A stretch of DNA of 64,000 bases from Myxococcales bacterium (GTDB lineage Bacteria; Myxococcota_A; Polyangia; Polyangiales; Ga0077539). Below, piece by piece: positions 11,878 to 20,933 of this stretch. The first letter of the stretch is position 1. Each line of letters starts with the position of its first letter. Where the stretch lies: assembly GCA_013298625.1 (NCBI GenBank), contig JAAFIF010000034.1, forward strand, positions 16,529-80,528, written 5' to 3'. The notes beneath the pieces are model-generated. The model was not told the origin of the DNA. It saw nothing but the letters and a program-made list of their open reading frames with translations, and searched no databases. The position numbers and the translations under genes were made by a program.

Positions 11878-12726
11878 TCAACGCGCCCGACCCATCCATC
11901 GCTTCCAAAACGGCTCTGCCACCACCGGCGGGTGCAGCGCCTCTCGCGCCAGCTTCACCGCCTCGCTCACCAACGGCACCCGCGTCTCGCCCTCGTCCGT
12001 GATCCCGCTGGTCGCGAGCACCTCGTGGACCATTCCGCGCACGCCCCCGACGAACGCCCGCGCGCCCAGCGTCCTCGCAGAGATCACGATCGCCCACAGC
12101 TCGGCGAGCACCGCCGGCGTGACCGCGTCGAGGTCGCCCACGTCGAGGACGATCACCTTCGCGTCCCTGCGCAAGATGTCCCGCGAGACCCGCTCGGCGA
12201 ACGCTTGCGCGCCGTCCATGTCCATCGGCCCCGCGGCGATCGCCAGCAAAAATCCAGGCTCGAGCTCGCGCACCGGCGCGGATTCGGCCAGCGCCTTCTG
12301 CGCCCGCAGGTGCTCGCGCTCTTCGACCCCGCGCGCGTAGCCCTCGATCGCGAGGCCGAGCAGCTCGTCGGCGCCGGCTTCGACCCACGTTTTCAAGTCG
12401 GGCTCGGCGCCCGCGCGCACGGCGTCGCGCCAGGCCATGATCCCTGCGCACACGACGGCGGGAGAAACGCGGTGATCGGCCATGCGGTGGGCGAAGAGCC
12501 AGGCCATCGAGCGCGCTTCGTTCCACGACATGCCCGAGGGCCTGGCGCTGTTGGCGGTGCGCTCGCTGAGCGCGCGCTCGGCGCACTCGATGAACGGCTC
12601 GAGCTCGACGCTCGAGTCTGTCGCGTCGTCCGTCTGCAGCGCCAGCAGCTTGGCCGCGCGCCCCATCGCGCCGCGAATCGCCTCGCGGATCGCCTCGCGC
12701 TCTTTGCTGCGATCGTCGACGCTCAC
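11878..12726 (-). CDS. STAS-domain protein (RsbR/antagonist type)
   Basis: A 282-residue cytoplasmic protein. The C-terminal STAS domain (about 155-265) contains VIVLDVGDLDAVTPAVLAEL, where the conserved phosphorylatable Ser/Thr position reads Asp-Ala-Val-Thr, so Thr is the likely site. The N-terminal half is helical, as in RsbR-type stressosome sensors or RsbT co-antagonists. It would act in partner-switching with a Ser/Thr kinase, but no such kinase is adjacent. The GTG start lies 16 bases after the stop of the glycosyltransferase gene, so the genes are co-transcribed. Whether it regulates that enzyme or aspartate kinase is unknown. Confidence 0.78.
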   Translation of the reverse strand: MSVDDRSKEREAIREAIRGAMGRAAKLLALQTDDATDSSVELEPFIECAERALSERTANSARPSGMSWNEARSMAWLFAHRMADHRVSPAVVCAGIMAWRDAVRAGAEPDLKTWVEAGADELLGLAIEGYARGVEEREHLRAQKALAESAPVRELEPGFLLAIAAGPMDMDGAQAFAERVSRDILRRDAKVIVLDVGDLDAVTPAVLAELWAIVISARTLGARAFVGGVRGMVHEVLATSGITDEGETRVPLVSEAVKLAREALHPPVVAEPFWKRWMGRAR

Positions 12727-12742
12727 GCCGCGGCGCTCGGCT

Positions 12743-15700
12743 TCAGAGCCGCCCCTCGATCAAGACGAACTTGTTGTTGTCGATCTCGGTCGTGACGGTG
12801 TTCGCCGTCCCGCCCGCGGTGCGCACTTGCGAGATGATGCTCGACGAGCGCGAGTGTTCGGTCACGAAGAACACCCGTTGACCGTTGTGCCGGCGCAGCC
12901 AGTCCGGCGTGCGCTCGCGGCACAGCGGCAAGCCGCACTCGAGCATCACCGCGTGGTTGCCCGTGTAGAAGTTCTCGCCCTTCCAGTTCATCTGGTAGGC
13001 GACGAGGGGGTTGGACCAGTAGCGCGCGTCCTCGCCCGAGCCGATGTTCTCGCGCACCGTGCGCTCGCGAAAGTACTTGTCGAACAGGTTGCGCTGCGAC
13101 CAGTGGTTCGACAGGTCGATCATGTACTTGTCGAGCGCCCAGAACCCGAAGCACGCGGCGACCGCCACCATCACGCGCGCCCCGTGGCGTCGCGTCGCGT
13201 GGATCACCAGCAGCACCGCGGCGGCGACGGCGACGACGCCGAACCCTCGCAGGATCGGCGTGTAGTCGTACGAGCGCGTCGGCCACTGGCGGTCGTAGTT
13301 GTACACGAACAAGTGGATGAACCGCTCGAAGCCCTGCGGCCGAGCGTTGCCTGCGAACCCGATGTCTCGCGCGACGAGGGCGATCATCGAGACCGCTCCC
13401 GCAGCGGCCATCGCGAGCCCTGCGCGGACGAACTTCGCGCGGTCCTTCTCGGGCACGTCGGGCAGCGCGTCCTTGTCCATCATCGGGTCCGGCGTCTCGA
13501 GGCCGTTGACCACGCCGCCGTCCGCGTAGGGCTCTTCAGCCTCTTTCGCGAAGCGAAACGAGAGGACCACGATCACGACGCCGACGAGCGCGAGCACCGC
13601 GCCGAGCGTGGGAGATCCTGCGACGAGCGAGGCCTGCGCGCCGCTGGCCGCCTGCGGATCGATGTGCACGCGGCCGTGCCACGGGCCGAACCACGTGGCG
13701 ACGCCGAAGATCGTGAGCGCCGTGCCCGCGAAGGTCGCGAGCGCCGCGGCTGCGCCCTTCTTCGTGTGCGAGAGGCGTCCGTCGCCCATCATGCGGTTGA
13801 GCGTGAGCCCGACGAGGATCGCCATCGGCGGGACCGCGGGGAAGATGTAGTGGTGAAACTTGGTCACCATCATCGAGAAGAGCGTGAACGTGACGAGCAG
13901 CCACAAGAGGGCCAGTCGAGCGACGTCGCGCTGCGCTTCGGTCGCGTCCTTCGGGACGATCAAGCGCCAGCCGCCGAGGGCGATCGGCACGAGCCCGGTC
14001 CACGGAAACATCGCGTAGCCGAGCTGCCACACGAAGTAGCGGAACGTGCCCTTGTCGCCGTGGACGCCAGCGAACGCGCGGTTGAGCAGGTCGTGGACGA
14101 CGAAGCGATCGAAGAACTCGTTGCCGAGTCGGCCGTAGATCGCGATGTACCAGGGGAAGCCCACCAGTAAGAAGATCGCGATCCCTTGAAAGAACCGGAT
14201 GCGCGGCAGGAGCTTCCACTTGCCCGTGGTGATCATGAACCCGAGCAGGACGATCTCGGGGACGCCCAAGCCCGCCGGGCCTTTGCCCATGAACGAGATG
14301 GCGCTGAACATGTAGACGATGGCGAACCGCAGCGCTTGCTCTTTGCGCTCGCGGCGGAACGTCAGCATCAAGATCGTCCCCATCAGCGTCCAGATGAGAC
14401 CCTGCACGAGCGAGGTCATCATCGGGACCTGGTTGTAGCGGTCCTCCCACGCGGGCGAGCCCGGGACGCTCGCGGCCTGATCATTCGGGACAGAGTTGCC
14501 TGCGCTGCCGGACCAGTACTGCTCGATGGGGAGCTGGATGGGTCCGAGGCGCGAGCTCTCGAGGATCGTGCGGCAGTTGCTGGTGGTGTCCTCGGGGCAC
14601 GCGAACATCACCGGGCGCGTGAGCAGGTACATGACCTGCGGGATCGCGACGAGGAGGATTCCGCCGACGACGAGGTGCCAGAACGAGATGCGCAGCTCGC
14701 GGCCGAACACCGTGAATTTGCGCGGCGTGACGAGCTTCTCGGGGTCGGTGATCGTGGCCGAAATCAAGAAGGCCATGGCCACGACGAGCGGCGCGACGAA
14801 CGGCATGTCCGTCATCGCCTGATGCGAGAGGAACATGAAGTGCGGCATCGTCGCGAGCACCGCGCCGCAGAGCAGCCCGGCGCGTCGTCCCCAGCCGAGC
14901 GAGACCGCTTTGTACACGGCGTACACCGCGCCGATCGCGAACAAGCTGATCGGCACGCGGATGAACCACTCGTGCGAGCCCACGCCCATGTCGCGCCAGA
15001 AGGGCAGGCCGAAGGAGCTGCCGAAGCCCATTCCGAGGGCGGCGATCCAGAAGATCAAGATGGGCTTGGACATGAACCAGCCCTCTTGTCCCCACCAGAG
15101 CGTGATCCAGTCGTCGCGCGCGAGGATCTCTCGCGCCACTTCGCTGTAGTGCGTCTCCCACGGATCCCAGAGCCCGTACGCGCCCGCCATCGGCAGGTAG
15201 AGCAAGCCCGCGAAGAACACGAGCCACGTGCCCTCGCGCTGGTACCACTTCTTCTTCTCGACCGGCGTCGCCTCGTCGGGCTTGTGCTCGTCGCCCCGCA
15301 AATCCAGCGGCGAATCACCGAGCAGCCCCAAGAGTCCGACCACGGCCACGAGCGTGAGCAGCACGCCCCAGAGCACGCCGCCCGGGATGTGCCCCGAGCG
15401 CAGCAGCGAGGCGAAGTGCCCGAGCGGCCGCGTGGGGTCGTCGCCGCGCGGGGTCACGACGTCGCCGCGAAAGCTCATCAGCCCCGCGAGGGCGCCGAGC
15501 GAGCCGAGCACCATGAGCCAGTCGCGGCGCTTGGGCTTCGCGGGCTCGAACGGCGGCGCGACGGGCGGGTCCTGCTGACCTTCGCGAAAGATCCCCTTCT
15601 CGGGCGCAGCGGCGGCGCTCTTGTCGCCCTCGTCTGCTTTGGCGGGCTCGGCTGCGTCCGCGCTGGCGGCGTCGGCCTTGGGCGCGTCCGCGTCGGGCTC

Positions 15701-15880
15701 GGCCGCGCTGGATTCTTCCTCGGATTTGGCCTTCGCGTTCGCGTCGGGCTCGGGCTCGGGCTTCTTCGCGCCGCCAGCGGGCGCTTCGCCGCTGCCTCGC
15801 GCGAGAAAGACCGCGACGCCCGCGATCGCAAAGAACGCGAGGACGAGCGGGACTCCCCCTTGGTCGAGCAAGCCCGTCAT
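12743..15880 (-). CDS. GT39/ArnT-like membrane glycosyltransferase with acidic N-terminal linker
   Basis: A 1,045-residue integral membrane enzyme of the lipid-phosphosugar glycosyltransferase group (GT39/GT83). After a first helix (10-27) comes a low-complexity Ala/Asp/Glu/Lys/Pro linker to about residue 120, then multiple helices. The signature GLWDPWETHYSEVAREIL places the catalytic Asp-Glu pair in the first periplasmic loop. Further helices and a C-terminal periplasmic domain follow (RTPDWLRRHNGQRVFFVTEH). It likely transfers a sugar from an undecaprenyl-phosphate donor to lipid A, another glycan or protein. The start ATG 15880 has GGAGG seven bases upstream. The long linker is unusual for the family. 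Confidence 0.85.
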   Translation of the reverse strand: MTGLLDQGGVPLVLAFFAIAGVAVFLARGSGEAPAGGAKKPEPEPDANAKAKSEEESSAAEPDADAPKADAASADAAEPAKADEGDKSAAAAPEKGIFREGQQDPPVAPPFEPAKPKRRDWLMVLGSLGALAGLMSFRGDVVTPRGDDPTRPLGHFASLLRSGHIPGGVLWGVLLTLVAVVGLLGLLGDSPLDLRGDEHKPDEATPVEKKKWYQREGTWLVFFAGLLYLPMAGAYGLWDPWETHYSEVAREILARDDWITLWWGQEGWFMSKPILIFWIAALGMGFGSSFGLPFWRDMGVGSHEWFIRVPISLFAIGAVYAVYKAVSLGWGRRAGLLCGAVLATMPHFMFLSHQAMTDMPFVAPLVVAMAFLISATITDPEKLVTPRKFTVFGRELRISFWHLVVGGILLVAIPQVMYLLTRPVMFACPEDTTSNCRTILESSRLGPIQLPIEQYWSGSAGNSVPNDQAASVPGSPAWEDRYNQVPMMTSLVQGLIWTLMGTILMLTFRRERKEQALRFAIVYMFSAISFMGKGPAGLGVPEIVLLGFMITTGKWKLLPRIRFFQGIAIFLLVGFPWYIAIYGRLGNEFFDRFVVHDLLNRAFAGVHGDKGTFRYFVWQLGYAMFPWTGLVPIALGGWRLIVPKDATEAQRDVARLALLWLLVTFTLFSMMVTKFHHYIFPAVPPMAILVGLTLNRMMGDGRLSHTKKGAAAALATFAGTALTIFGVATWFGPWHGRVHIDPQAASGAQASLVAGSPTLGAVLALVGVVIVVLSFRFAKEAEEPYADGGVVNGLETPDPMMDKDALPDVPEKDRAKFVRAGLAMAAAGAVSMIALVARDIGFAGNARPQGFERFIHLFVYNYDRQWPTRSYDYTPILRGFGVVAVAAAVLLVIHATRRHGARVMVAVAACFGFWALDKYMIDLSNHWSQRNLFDKYFRERTVRENIGSGEDARYWSNPLVAYQMNWKGENFYTGNHAVMLECGLPLCRERTPDWLRRHNGQRVFFVTEHSRSSSIISQVRTAGGTANTVTTEIDNNKFVLIEGRL

Positions 15881-16174
15881 CGACTCCCTCCGTCTCGGAG
15901 GACCCAGATCATTGCGTCGTCGGTCATGGTCGTGGCTGCAAACGAGTGCGACAAAGCACACTCGGGGCCGAGCGCGTACCACCTTTCGCTCTCACAGTCA
16001 CCGGCCGCGCGCAGCGCCCGCGATTCGCTGCTCGCCTCGCGTCGATGGACTGCGCTGCATCCGCGGCTCGCTGAGACATCCTTGTCGCGGACGCCCGTGC
16101 CCGGCACCGACCGATGGCCCATCGCGAAGAACGCGCTTCTACAACGGACACGAAGTGTTGCAGACTGCGTTCTT
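15881..16174. other. Divergent intergenic region
   Basis: It separates the minus-strand glycosyltransferase operon from the plus-strand peptidase gene and should hold both promoters. The glycosyltransferase ribosome binding site (GGAGG on the minus strand) lies at about 15886-15891. No gene was recognised; the frames crossing it lack a start signal. Confidence 0.4.
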
Positions 16175-16837
16175 GTGAGAGCACCAACACACGTCGCGCG
16201 CGGTCGATGGTCGATCCGAGCGCTGCGCGCGGGCATGTTGGCCTCGCTCGGGTTCGTCCCGATCGCTGCTCCGAACGCTCATGCACAGCAGAGCGCTGGC
16301 GCGTCCTCGCGGCTCGCCTTTGCGCATCCAGACGGGCGCGCGTCGAGCGCGGTCGCAGCGGCGAAGAAGGGCGCTTCGAGCGGGCAGCGCCCTGCCCTGT
16401 TGCCCACGACGATCACCGTCGCGTCCGTGCACTTGCGCGAGGCGATCGCGTGGGACCCAGCGCCGCAGCGGACGAGCCCTCGGAGGATCGACTGGATTCT
16501 TCGAGACCGAACCAACTGGCAGAGCGCCGTGATCGACGACCGCACGCTCGCCGCGGTGCGCGCGACGTGCGAGCGCTTCGCCTGCGATCGCATCGAAGTG
16601 GTCTCTGGCTACCGCAGCGCGAAGATGAACGAGATGCTGCGCAAGAAGGGCCGGCACGTCGCGCAGCGCTCGCAGCACCCGATGGCGACGGCGGTCGACT
16701 TCAGGCTCGTCGGGATCGAGATGGCGCCGGTGTTTCGTTGGCTCGAGCGCGGTCACAACGGGGGCGTGGGTCGCTATCGGGACGACGCGTTCGTGCACGT
16801 AGACGCGGGGCCGCGCCGTCGCTGGCGCGGTGAGTGA
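16175..16837 (+). CDS. DUF882/M15-like peptidoglycan peptidase
   Basis: A secreted protein of about 220 residues in the DUF882/YcbK group, zinc-dependent relatives of D-Ala-D-Ala and LD-carboxypeptidases acting on peptidoglycan. Conserved residues are SGYRSAKMNEMLR, the QHPMATAVDFRL His and Asp ligands, and a final FVHVDAGPRRRWRG His-x-Asp. An N-terminal hydrophobic stretch ending in AHA-QQ is a signal peptide, consistent with a start at GTG 16175 or ATG 16235. A far longer open frame upstream is an artefact of GC content antisense to the glycosyltransferase. It is followed after 12 bases by a gene with its own ribosome binding site. Confidence 0.85.
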   Translation: MRAPTHVARGRWSIRALRAGMLASLGFVPIAAPNAHAQQSAGASSRLAFAHPDGRASSAVAAAKKGASSGQRPALLPTTITVASVHLREAIAWDPAPQRTSPRRIDWILRDRTNWQSAVIDDRTLAAVRATCERFACDRIEVVSGYRSAKMNEMLRKKGRHVAQRSQHPMATAVDFRLVGIEMAPVFRWLERGHNGGVGRYRDDAFVHVDAGPRRRWRGE

Positions 16838-16849
16838 AGGAGCGACGTG

Positions 16850-17266
16850 ATGTTCGGTTTCACCAACGAAGAGATCGTCACGAGAGGGACGTTTTGGACC
16901 ATCTGGCGCTGTCCGACGACGGTCTTCATGCAGGTCCGCGGCTACCTGGACAACGCTCGATCGACCGAGTGGCAGCAGGCGCTGCAGCACGAGTACGACA
17001 AGAAGTACCCGCGCTTCGCCGCGATGGAGGTGACCCAGGTCGACCCGCAGACCACGGTCCAGCATCGGTTCAAGGCGGCGATGTGGATCCGCGACACGTT
17101 CAAGATCATCGAGCAGGGCGCGCTGCTCACGGGGGCGCGGCCGGGTCCGCTGGTGGTCTCGCGCACGCTGCTGCGCTTGATCGGCCTGGACAACATCGTG
17201 CTGCACGTGGACCCGGCGGACTTTCAGGCGCACCTCGACGCGTTTCGTCAGGGAAACAAGCGGTAG
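16850..17266 (+). CDS. Conserved hypothetical protein
   Basis: A 138-residue protein with no signal peptide or membrane helix and no family that I recognise. It is rich in aromatic residues (FWTIWRCPTTVFMQVRGYLD) and predicted alpha/beta. AAGGAG at 16837-16842 sits seven bases before ATG 16850, which decides the start over GTG 16847. It lies 12 bases after the peptidase gene and may be co-transcribed. The next gene converges on it from the other strand with a gap of nine bases. Confidence 0.7.
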   Translation: MFGFTNEEIVTRGTFWTIWRCPTTVFMQVRGYLDNARSTEWQQALQHEYDKKYPRFAAMEVTQVDPQTTVQHRFKAAMWIRDTFKIIEQGALLTGARPGPLVVSRTLLRLIGLDNIVLHVDPADFQAHLDAFRQGNKR

Positions 17267-17275
17267 ATCCCGCGC

Positions 17276-18661
17276 TCACAGCGTCGGCGGCAGCACCCCG
17301 CCGCCCGTGAAGCGCAGCCCTCGAACGAGCACCGCGGGGGCGCGAAACGCTCCGCTGTCGCTCCACCATGTGGGCACCGCTTCGAGCGCGCGCGTCATCC
17401 CGTCGCAGCGCGCGAGCGCCTCGAACACCGAGTCGGTGAAGCGCATGTTGCGCACGCCCCGCCCCCGCTCGCCGCGCTCGATCACGAACGTCCCGTCCCT
17501 CGTGAGGCCGGTCATCACCGTGCGTCGCGGCTCGATCAGCCCGTTGACGTAGTGAAGCCGCGAGATCCACAGCCCGCGATCCACCCGTGCGACGAGGGCT
17601 TCGATCGACTCGGCCTCGCCGCCCGCGAGCTCGAGCGTCTGCGCGACGGGCGCGTCGTCCCAGCCTGAAGGCGGAGCGGCGTTTCCCGTCGAGCGCTCGC
17701 CGCTCTTGGCCGCGTGCAGCCGATCGGTGACCGATCCGCGCGCGACGCCCTGATCGATCAAGACCACCCGCTGCCGCGCGGTCCCTTCGCGGTCGAAGCC
17801 CGCGACGAAGGTGTCTCGGCTCGCGCCCGCCTCGACCAACGTCACGCCCGCGCCGGTCACGCGCTCGCCGATGCGGCCGGCCAACGCGCTGGTCCCGTCG
17901 TGCACCTCGCGCGCGCCGAACGTCGTAAACGCCAGCCACTCGAGCAGCTCGACCACCGCCGCGGGCTCGAGCACGACGTCGTATTCGCCCGCGCCCAAGA
18001 GCACAGGGTCCCGCCCGGCCGCGCACTTCTCGATCGCCCGCGAAGCCACGGCGTCGACGTCGATTTCGGCAGCGTTTCGGCTGGTCATTTGCGCGTATCC
18101 AGAGATCCCGTCCGCGTCGAGCGCAAACAGCTTGCAGCTCGCGAACGGCGTCCGCTCGGCGCGCTCGAGCCCGCGCGTGTTCACCAGCGTCGCGCTGTAC
18201 TCGCTCGACTCGAACGCCCCCGCGCCGTGCATCGACCGCGCGCGGCAGCGAGAGAGCATCGCGCCCACTGCGCGGGATCGCTCTTCGGCGCTGCGCATCG
18301 CGGGTTCGATCGCGCTGCGCGCGGGCGGCGCCGGCTCGTCGCCGTCCGCGAAGCCAGGCCACCCCTCGGTCACGGGCGTCACCTTCGCGATCGCCAGCGC
18401 GCGCTCGGCGGCCCGCGCGATCCCATCCACGCTCGTGTCCGTCGTCGTCACGCTCGCGACTCGCCACCCCTCGCCCGCGGGCTCGGCGGCGCGCACGATC
18501 GCCTTGCGCTCTTCGAGCTCGACGTGCTGATCGAGTTCGCCCCGAGAAAACCGCGCGAATCCGCGATCGCTCGCAGACACGAACACCTCTGCCTCGGCCA
18601 CGCGAGACCGACGAAGACCCTCGCGCGCGTCGTCGAGCAGCGACCGCGTTCGCTCATCCAT
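17276..18661 (-). CDS. pmbA: PmbA/TldE-family metalloprotease subunit
   Basis: A 461-residue TldE (PmbA) homologue, the non-catalytic partner in the TldD/TldE heterodimeric metalloprotease known to process unfolded peptides, modified-peptide precursors and the CcdA antitoxin. Family hallmarks include an N-terminal beta-rich domain (AEVFVSASDRGFARFSRGEL), FVAGFDREGTARQRVVLIDQG, and the terminal LHYVNGLIEPRRTVMTGLTRDGTF region typical of PmbA. It lacks the HExxxH zinc site found in its neighbour. Its start overlaps the end of tldD by eight bases, so the two subunits are co-translated. Confidence 0.9.
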   Translation of the reverse strand: MDERTRSLLDDAREGLRRSRVAEAEVFVSASDRGFARFSRGELDQHVELEERKAIVRAAEPAGEGWRVASVTTTDTSVDGIARAAERALAIAKVTPVTEGWPGFADGDEPAPPARSAIEPAMRSAEERSRAVGAMLSRCRARSMHGAGAFESSEYSATLVNTRGLERAERTPFASCKLFALDADGISGYAQMTSRNAAEIDVDAVASRAIEKCAAGRDPVLLGAGEYDVVLEPAAVVELLEWLAFTTFGAREVHDGTSALAGRIGERVTGAGVTLVEAGASRDTFVAGFDREGTARQRVVLIDQGVARGSVTDRLHAAKSGERSTGNAAPPSGWDDAPVAQTLELAGGEAESIEALVARVDRGLWISRLHYVNGLIEPRRTVMTGLTRDGTFVIERGERGRGVRNMRFTDSVFEALARCDGMTRALEAVPTWWSDSGAFRAPAVLVRGLRFTGGGVLPPTL

Positions 18662-20129
18662 GGCCCACCTCGACGTTGCGAAACCGCGCAGGCGCGGCGC
18701 CGTGTCCCACTTGCATGAGCTGCATCGGCTCGCCTTTTCCGCAGTTGGTGACGCCCCACAAGCGCCAGTCGCTCGGGCCGCAGATCGCGTCGCAGCCCTG
18801 CCAGAACTTCGGCGTCACGCCGGTGTACATCGGGTCTCGCAGCATGCGAACGCGCTTGCCCTTCTTGATCTCCCACGCGATTTCGCAGCCGAACTGAAAG
18901 TTCAATCGCAGGTCGTCGATGGACCAGCTCTTGTTCGTCTCGATGTAGATCCCGTCGTCGGTGTCCGCGATGAGCTCTTCGAGCGTCGGCCCGCGCGGGT
19001 CGGCTTCGAGGTTGACGTTGACCATGCGGATCAACGGCGCCCGCGAGAACCCATCGGCGCGCATCGAGCCAGAGCTCGTCACGCCCAACCGCGCCGCGGT
19101 CTCGCGGGACGAGAGGTAGCCCACGAACATCCCCTCGCGAACGAGCGGCGTCCGCGTGGCCGCGACGCCCTCGTCGTCCCAGCCAAACGTGCCGAGCCCG
19201 CCCGGGTTGGTCGCGTCCGCAGTGAGGTTGACCTTGCTGCTTCCATAGCGAAATCCCTGCAGCATCGAGGGCTGCAAGAACGAGCCGCCGGCCAGCGAGA
19301 TCTCCGTCCCGTACGCGCGGTCGAGCTCGCACGGATGCCCGCAGCTCTCGTGCACTTGAAGAGCGACCTGTGAGCTGTCGAGGATGATCGTCGCGTCCGA
19401 GCGAGCGTCGAGCGGCGGCGCGCTGAGCAGGGCCACGCTCTCGTCGCGGGCGCGCTCGGCGATCGCCTCGAGGTCCATCGCTTCGACCCGCTCGTAGCCG
19501 CCCTGCCCCGAATCGCCGTCGATCGCCGATGGGAGGCTGCGTCGCTGCGCCGTTCCGTCGTCGCCGACGGCGAAGCAGCTCACGCCGGCGCCGCCGTAGA
19601 CGAAGCGCTGCACCACTTCGGTCCCGTCGCTGGTGACCAACGCTTTGCGGACGCGGGTCCATCCCATGCGCGCCTCCGCCCTTCGCACTTGCGCGGCGCC
19701 CTTGCGAGCGCGCTCTGTCGCGCGCACGAGCAGGTCGATCTTCTCGTCCGTGCTCACCGCGAACGGATCGCGCACGAACGGCGTGTCGTAGCGGCCCTTC
19801 GACGGCTCGATCGGCGCGAGCGTCGCGCGCTCGATGACCGTGGACGCGGTGGCCTTCGCGACCGCGAGCGCTCGGCTCGCCGCGCGCAGCGCGTCCTCCG
19901 CCCGCCCGCCGCGCACCGACGCGAAGCCCCATCCGCCGGCGCAGAGCACCCGCACGCCGACGCCCGCAGAGTCCGACTCCTGCACGGCCTCGACGCGGCC
20001 GTCGCGCACGCGGATCGACTCGGCGCCCTCGTCGACGAAGCGCAGCTCTGCGTAGGAGACGCCCCGTTGTTTGCACAGCCACGCGCGCGCCTCGCGCAGC
20101 GCGTCCATCACGCTCTCGTCTTCGGTCAT
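18654..20129 (-). CDS. tldD: TldD-family metalloprotease catalytic subunit
   Basis: The zinc-binding partner of the PmbA-like protein. The HExxxH motif is visible as HESCGHPCE, followed by an ALDRAYG-like segment (ELDRAYGTEISLAGGSF). It also has TNPGGLGTFGWDDEG and the conserved terminal FWQGCDAICGPSDWRLWGVTNCGKGEP. ATG 20129 gives 491 residues; GTG 20168 would add 13. It reads away from tRNA-Leu, which lies on the other strand just upstream. Known family activity is proteolysis of small peptides and antitoxins; the substrate here is unknown, as no peptide precursor is apparent nearby. Confidence 0.92.
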   Translation of the reverse strand: MTEDESVMDALREARAWLCKQRGVSYAELRFVDEGAESIRVRDGRVEAVQESDSAGVGVRVLCAGGWGFASVRGGRAEDALRAASRALAVAKATASTVIERATLAPIEPSKGRYDTPFVRDPFAVSTDEKIDLLVRATERARKGAAQVRRAEARMGWTRVRKALVTSDGTEVVQRFVYGGAGVSCFAVGDDGTAQRRSLPSAIDGDSGQGGYERVEAMDLEAIAERARDESVALLSAPPLDARSDATIILDSSQVALQVHESCGHPCELDRAYGTEISLAGGSFLQPSMLQGFRYGSSKVNLTADATNPGGLGTFGWDDEGVAATRTPLVREGMFVGYLSSRETAARLGVTSSGSMRADGFSRAPLIRMVNVNLEADPRGPTLEELIADTDDGIYIETNKSWSIDDLRLNFQFGCEIAWEIKKGKRVRMLRDPMYTGVTPKFWQGCDAICGPSDWRLWGVTNCGKGEPMQLMQVGHGAAPARFRNVEVGHG

Positions 20130-20202
20130 CGCTTGAAGGCGCAGAGCATACTCTGGGCGCTTCTTCACCTCGCCGCCCGTGTGCTAGCGTCCCACGCTCG
20201 CC

Positions 20203-20283
20203 GCGAGGATGGCGGAATGGCAGACGCACCGGGTTTAGGTTCCGGCGTTTTACGACGTGGGGGTTCAAGTCCCCCTCCTCGCA
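20203..20283 (+). tRNA. tRNA-Leu (anticodon UAG)
   Basis: A complete tRNA of 81 bases. The acceptor stem pairs GCGAGGA (20203-20209) with TCCTCGC (20276-20282). The anticodon loop TTTAGGT is closed by CCGGG/TCCGG and gives UAG. A long variable arm typical of Leu tRNA lies between the anticodon and T arms, and the T loop reads GTTCAAG. The discriminator base is A and no CCA is encoded. A rho-independent terminator follows directly. Confidence 0.97.
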
Positions 20284-20291
20284 CTCAGAGA

Positions 20292-20326
20292 GCCCCGGAA
20301 TCGCGAGGTTTCGGGGCCTTTTCTTT
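20292..20326 (+). terminator. Rho-independent terminator of tRNA-Leu
   Basis: A 9-bp stem pairs GCCCCGGAA (20292-20300) with TTTCGGGGC (20309-20317), with one G-T pair and an 8-base loop. It is followed by the T-rich tract CTTTTCTTT. It begins nine bases after the tRNA. Confidence 0.9.
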
Positions 20327-20393
20327 GGTTTGTGGCGCGACGTTCTCGGGCGTCGCAGCCCGCGCTGCTCGTCGCGGCGCAATCCCAACGACG

Positions 20394-20900
20394 CTACGCA
20401 GGCCGGTACAGATGGGCGCCCGTTGAGTCGCGCCATCGCTCGTGACTTGCGCGCAGCTCAGCGATCACGCTGTCGATGGTCACGCGATCGGGTGTCTTCG
20501 ACGAAGCGGTCTTGCGCACTTCATCGTGAAACTCTTGCATCGTCCCCACGACGATCTGGCGCTTCTTCGAGAGCATGTTGACCGTGCGAATCACAGACCG
20601 AACGGCCAACGCGCGAAACGAGTCACCGGACGGAAACGTGATGATCTCTCGCGTCCTCGAGGCGATCCGCTCCGTCATCTTGGCCGCGGCTCTCTGCGCG
20701 TCGAGCGACGGAACGCCCTTTCCCGGATCGACCACCTGCGCGACCAACAAGCTGTCGCTTCGCGACGCCATCAGCTCGTCCATCGCGGCGCCGATCGCCT
20801 GAAAAACCCCGACGTTCGGCGAGTCGTAGTACACGATGAGCAACGTGTCCTCGATCGCCTGAAGGCCAAGAAAGCCCGGGAGAAACGCTGCCTTGGACAT
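20394..20900 (-). CDS. Hypothetical cytoplasmic protein
   Basis: A 168-residue protein that I do not recognise. It is alpha/beta without signal peptide, with IEDTLLIVYYDSPNVG near the start, a helical centre (AAAKMTERIASRTREI) and a basic C-terminus. The fold may resemble small proteins that sense or modulate other regulators in delta-proteobacteria, but nothing proves this. The ATG at 20900 has no Shine-Dalgarno site. Instead the bases up to and including the start codon form one of two 11-base direct repeats (20899-20909 and 20923-20933), which look like an operator or unusual promoter. Confidence 0.65.
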   Translation of the reverse strand: MSKAAFLPGFLGLQAIEDTLLIVYYDSPNVGVFQAIGAAMDELMASRSDSLLVAQVVDPGKGVPSLDAQRAAAKMTERIASRTREIITFPSGDSFRALAVRSVIRTVNMLSKKRQIVVGTMQEFHDEVRKTASSKTPDRVTIDSVIAELRASHERWRDSTGAHLYRPA

Positions 20901-20933
20901 CTAACAAACCATACCATTGGCTATCTAACAAAC
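20899..20933 (-). promoter_or_regulatory. Paired ATCTAACAAAC direct repeats at a start codon
   Basis: The 11-base sequence ATCTAACAAAC occurs at 20899-20909 and again at 20923-20933, 24 bases apart. It is the most AT-rich spot in its neighbourhood. On the minus strand each copy reads GTTTGTTAGAT, and the start codon of the 168-residue gene overlaps the first. A dimeric regulator binding on one face of the helix is a possible reading. Confidence 0.45.

Noticed and set aside
14186..16837. An 883-residue plus-strand frame antisense to the glycosyltransferase
   Set aside because: Composition is His/Arg/Glu-rich noise typical of antisense GC-rich DNA; only the part from 16175 is a recognised peptidase.
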